Of a DNA stretch of 54,818 nt, positions 53,603 through 54,818 are shown piece by piece. Under the pieces are notes generated by a model that worked only from the letters and a program-made list of their open reading frames with translations, was not told the DNA's origin and searched no databases. The stretch is taken from positions 1-54,818 of the forward strand of contig CATQHX010000034.1 of the NCBI GenBank assembly GCA_958296065.1, written 5' to 3'. The DNA is from Vicinamibacterales bacterium (GTDB lineage: Bacteria; Acidobacteriota; Vicinamibacteria; Vicinamibacterales; UBA8438). Numbering within the stretch: position 1 is the first letter of the stretch; each line of letters starts with the position of its first letter. A program made the translations under genes and the position numbers.

Positions 53603-54404
53603 GGCCGAACCGGCCGCTGTCGATCGTCGACCGCCGCCGCACCGCCCAGGTTCGCACGCGGTCCACATCGTGCGAACCTTCGGGCGTCGCCTCCCGGAGC
53701 TGCTCGACCGCGGCAGCTTCCCAGCCCTCGACGAGCGCGCGGGCCAGCTCCGCGTCGCCCGTTCCGATCCGCCACGGGCTGCGCAGGAGCCAGACGCGGT
53801 AGCCGGCCGCGCGGAAGAGCATCTCCCCCGTCAATCCGGCCATCGGGCCCAAGGCCGGACCGAGCCCCTTGTCCCGCCGCTGGTGCGCATTGACGGACCG
53901 CCGCACGAGGGAGTCGTCCGGACCGTCGGCCGGCCGTGGATCGCCCTCGTCCGCGTGCCACTCAATCGCGCCGTCGTAGGTCAGCGCGAACAGCGCCGCG
54001 CTCCCGGACTCGCGGCAGGCGCCGACCAGCGCGCTCAGCCAGTCCTTCGACACCAGGTCGAGAAGCGCCGAGCCGGTCACGAGCTCGGCGTCCGACTCCC
54101 GAATCGCGTCGAACCCCGCTCCCGCGAGATCGCCGACGACGCGCGTCACCTCCGCGCCGTTCGGGGCCGGCGCGCGCGCCAGCAGGTCGGCGTCCTGGTC
54201 CACCAGCGTCCAACATCGAATCCCCGGCAACCGCGAGGCGAGGTAGCGCACGTTCGAGCCGGTCCCGCTGCCCAGGTCGACGATCCGCGACCAGCCCCCG
54301 GCCCGCCACGCCGGCGCCAGCAGGGACATCGCCGCGGCGGCGCGCGAGCGGTGGTCGACCGGCTCGCGCAGCGCGAGCCAACCCGGTTCGAACGTCGTGC
54401 TCAT
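53562..54404 (-). CDS. Class I SAM-dependent methyltransferase (WLALREP-type)
   Basis: 280 residues from the ATG at 54404. The N-terminus FEPGWLALREPVDHRSRAAAAM is followed by the SAM site IVDLGSGTGSNVRYLASRLPGIRCWTLVDQDADLLARA, TGSALLDLVSKDWLSALVGACRESGSAALFALTYDGAIEW, and a helical C-terminus. I recall this type beside creatininase, GTP cyclohydrolase II and RibD-type genes in alphaproteobacteria; that memory needs a search. The target is unknown. Its ATG overlaps the stop of the FAH gene (ATGA). Confidence 0.84.
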   Translation of the reverse strand: MSTTFEPGWLALREPVDHRSRAAAAMSLLAPAWRAGGWSRIVDLGSGTGSNVRYLASRLPGIRCWTLVDQDADLLARAPAPNGAEVTRVVGDLAGAGFDAIRESDAELVTGSALLDLVSKDWLSALVGACRESGSAALFALTYDGAIEWHADEGDPRPADGPDDSLVRRSVNAHQRRDKGLGPALGPMAGLTGEMLFRAAGYRVWLLRSPWRIGTGDAELARALVEGWEAAAVEQLREATPEGSHDVDRVRTWAVRRRSTIDSGRFGLTVGHLDLLALPG

Positions 54405-54818
54405 GCCGGGGCGGAATCCTCGTAGGTGTTGGTCAGCTCGCCCACCCCTTCGATGCTCACCGTCACGACGTCGCCGTCCCGCAACGAGCCGACGCCGACC
54501 GAGGTACCGCAGGCGATGACGTCTCCCGGCTCCAGGGTGAGATCGAAGGACAGGCGGCTGATGAGATCCGCCGGACTGAAGACCATGTCCGTCACCGGGT
54601 AGTTCTGACGTTCCTGGCCGTTGACCTCGGTCCGCACGCGCAACGCCGACGGCTCCAGCCCGGTCGCCACCGCGGGCCCCAGGACCCCGAACGTGTCGGC
54701 GGCCTTCGACCCGCGTCCACTGCGGAAAGCTGGGGTCCTTCTTCAGCAGTCCGATGGCTGTCACGTCGTTCACGCAGGTGCATCCGAACAGGGCGTCGAG
54801 CGCCTCCGCCGGCTCCGC
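54401..54818 (-). pseudogene. Fumarylacetoacetate hydrolase family protein, frameshifted, 5' part outside the window
   Basis: From the right edge the minus strand reads EALDALFGCTCVNDVTAIGLLKKDPSFPQWTR, then loses frame at the G-run 54710-54712. In the next frame it continues SKAADTFGVLGPAV...GQERQNYPVTDMVFSPADLISRLSFDLTLEPGDVIACGTSVGVGSLRDGDVVTVSIEGVG to the stop at 54401. This is a typical FAH C-terminus with the N-D-V-T and P-G-D-V-I..GTP-like motifs (GTS here). One extra G explains the shift; sequencing error is as likely as mutation. These enzymes hydrolyse or decarboxylate beta-keto acids. Confidence 0.75.

Overview
The window is very G+C-rich, densely coded DNA from a bacterium. Its content suggests an Acidobacteriota member, probably near the Vicinamibacteria. 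The grounds are repeated secreted PQQ-like beta-propellers, an LVIVD-repeat protein and seven copies of an uncharacterised secreted family (PDLQGxW ... YACHEGN) that I associate with that phylum. This is an inference from gene content: no rRNA or tRNA gene is present.

Layout. (1) 1-2684, minus strand: a DUF2784 membrane protein, a TesA-like SGNH lipoprotein esterase and a LolD/YbbA-YbbP type ABC transporter whose permease runs off the left edge. (2) 2799-8609, plus strand: a P1-family (DmpA-like) aminopeptidase, a CstA transporter, a small Cys-Cys-stop protein, an ArsA/Get3-like ATPase and a second CstA, which looks like one peptide-uptake and processing operon. (3) 8669-11213, minus strand: a Septu-like PtuA/PtuB pair preceded by an Uma2 nuclease, a probable defence operon. 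(4) 11488-13445: an orphan antitoxin-like ORF and a two-gene ABC-2 exporter. (5) 13860-14995: a leader with an intrinsic terminator, then a NYN-domain gene broken by an extra G, a 166-bp foldback MITE and an amber codon. A diverged second MITE copy lies at about 17574-17743. (6) 15065-37416: a secreted-protein island with seven YACHEGN-family paralogues, four PQQ-like propellers, an LVIVD protein, a tandem carboxymuconolactone-decarboxylase protein, a Tat-exported SMP-30/gluconolactonase, a membrane protein with a discoidin domain, a MazF remnant and an MqsRA-like toxin-antitoxin pair. (7) 37523-42740: an MsbA-like exporter, two glycosyltransferases and a secreted HNH nuclease with an excalibur domain. 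(8) 42704-54818: a secreted MBL hydrolase, a ParDE pair, PIG-L deacetylase, several methyltransferases, an alkaline-phosphatase-superfamily membrane enzyme, DoxX, a creatininase-family enzyme, GTP cyclohydrolase II, a stand-alone RibD-type reductase and a frameshifted FAH hydrolase.

The most interesting unit is region 8 together with the upstream GT4 gene. GTP cyclohydrolase II, a RibD reductase without a deaminase domain, a creatininase-family amidohydrolase (the superfamily of archaeal ArfB), two or three methyltransferases, a glycosyltransferase and a sugar N-deacetylase could build a methylated, glycosylated GTP-derived pyrimidine or pterin. No route of this exact composition is known to me. 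Other points of interest are the large paralogue expansion in region 6, the CstA/ArsA/Cys-Cys-stop module and the Uma2-Septu operon.

Two genes (the NYN gene and the FAH hydrolase) carry one extra G in a G-run, so sequencing error should be excluded before calling them pseudogenes on that basis alone.
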